Source: Clostridium sp. (GTDB taxonomy: Bacteria; Bacillota; Clostridia; Lachnospirales; Lachnospiraceae). From it: a stretch of 13,625 bases of DNA. The position numbers and the translations under genes were made by a program. The notes below the pieces were generated by a model. It had not been told where the DNA came from. It did no database searches and was given only the letters and a program-made list of their open reading frames with translations. The DNA is taken from assembly GCA_004554205.1 (NCBI GenBank), contig SFNH01000061.1, positions 1 through 13,625 of the forward strand. Direction: 5' to 3'. Of the stretch, positions 13,027 to 13,625 are shown piece after piece (within the stretch, counting starts at the first letter, position 1; every line of letters begins with the position of its first letter).

Positions 13027-13625
13027 CTACGGAGTAACCGTTCCGTCGGACGCAATCGTCACGCCGAAGGAGATTCCCTCAAGATACCTGTAGAATTCCC
13101 GGCGCTCCTCCTCGTCCGAGAGCATGCGGGTGCGGCCCGCCGCGGAGGTCCCCGGAAGCACGCGCAGGCTGAGAAGCGGCACATCCGCATAAGCTTCGTC
13201 CGGCTCCACCGTCACCTCAAGGAGCATTGTCCGGGGAATCGAGCTGCCGAACACGAAGTTGCCCAGACTGTATACGATCGGCTTACCCCGGTAATATTCA
13301 ATCCCCTGCAGCACATGCGGATGGCTTCCGATCACGATGTCCGCCCCCGCGTCGATGTACTGCTTCGCCATCGCCCGCTGATATTCCTGTGGCTTCTCAT
13401 CGCGCTCAATCCCCCAGTGCACATACACCGCCGTGAGCTTTCCCGCCTGCTTCTGCACCCTGATCTCCTCTAAGAGCGCCTCGGAAACCGACTCGTAGGC
13501 GGAGAGCATCCCCGGGCGATCGTCAAGCGCGGTCCATCTGTAGTCCGGCACGACCCGCGTCGCACCGATCACCGCGATACGCTGTCCCGAAATCTCCGTC
13601 TCCACAGGCTTTTTCGCCTCCGCAA
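13027..13625 (-). CDS. CapA-like protein (PGA_cap metallophosphoesterase-like), C-terminal part
   Basis: The last 199 codons of a gene that enters from the right edge; the frame stays open to position 13625, so the GTG at 13605 should not be taken as the start. Recognisable features of the CapA family are VYVHWGIERD, ADIVIGSHPHVLQG and KPIVYSLGNFVFG, the conserved His/Asn core of this phosphoesterase-related fold. Family members take part in poly-gamma-glutamate capsule synthesis or are exported proteins of unknown role; nothing in this window supports a capsule locus. The sequence ends about 75 residues after the GNFVFG motif. A long palindrome follows its stop. Confidence 0.9.
   Translation of the reverse strand, partial: AEAKKPVETEISGQRIAVIGATRVVPDYRWTALDDRPGMLSAYESVSEALLEEIRVQKQAGKLTAVYVHWGIERDEKPQEYQRAMAKQYIDAGADIVIGSHPHVLQGIEYYRGKPIVYSLGNFVFGSSIPRTMLLEVTVEPDEAYADVPLLSLRVLPGTSAAGRTRMLSDEEERREFYRYLEGISFGVTIASDGTVTP

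Noticed and set aside
13027..13605. GTG at 13605 as the start of the CapA-like gene
   Set aside because: The frame stays open to the window edge, and the N-terminal half of the CapA domain is missing, so the true start lies outside.

Overview
The window looks like chromosome from a moderately GC-rich Clostridia, most likely a Lachnospiraceae gut bacterium. The reasons are strong AAGGAGG-type ribosome binding sites, clean TTGACA/TATAAT promoters, tRNAs without an encoded CCA, a YitT-family membrane protein, a divergent Firmicutes-type galactokinase, and a PknB-like kinase with a DFD in place of DFG. The genus cannot be read from the sequence alone. Nearly everything is encoded on the minus strand; the only plus-strand gene is an ABC ATPase.

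Layout. At 1-105 is the start of a zinc-ribbon protein. At 141-1180 is a complete, AT-richer nucleotidyltransferase/HEPN operon with its own promoter and a strong terminator. At 1223-3224 a helix-turn-helix regulator is followed 4 bp later by a membrane-anchored Ser/Thr kinase. At 3261-3670 is a tRNA operon (Asn, Glu, Cys) with a consensus promoter and a terminator. At 3808-6691 is a three-gene operon of two different alpha/beta-hydrolase esterases and an ATP-grasp ligase, also with a consensus promoter. At 6918-8549 an ABC ATPase faces its likely permease across a shared hairpin terminator. At 8619-9488 is yitT. At 9685-12490 galactokinase overlaps a membrane-anchored metallophosphoesterase that has lost its GNHD metal-binding motif. 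At 13027-13625 is the C-terminal part of a CapA-like protein.

The most unusual content lies between the genes. One repeat family occurs at four places (3681, 6692, and twice in tandem at 12568-12732). Each copy keeps the same flanking motifs around a hairpin whose arms differ between copies but still pair, so the structure appears to be under selection. Two further structures look like miniature inverted-repeat elements: a 133-bp element (9506-9638) with perfect 14-bp terminal inverted repeats, and a 214-bp near-perfect palindrome (12797-13010). Each is flanked by a short, almost perfect direct repeat that could be a target-site duplication. These elements sit at operon boundaries, next to promoters, in a leader and at 3' ends.

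No CRISPR array, complete insertion sequence, rRNA or large defence system was seen. The nearest thing to an undescribed system is the structured repeat family; the esterase/esterase/ATP-grasp cassette is the second candidate.
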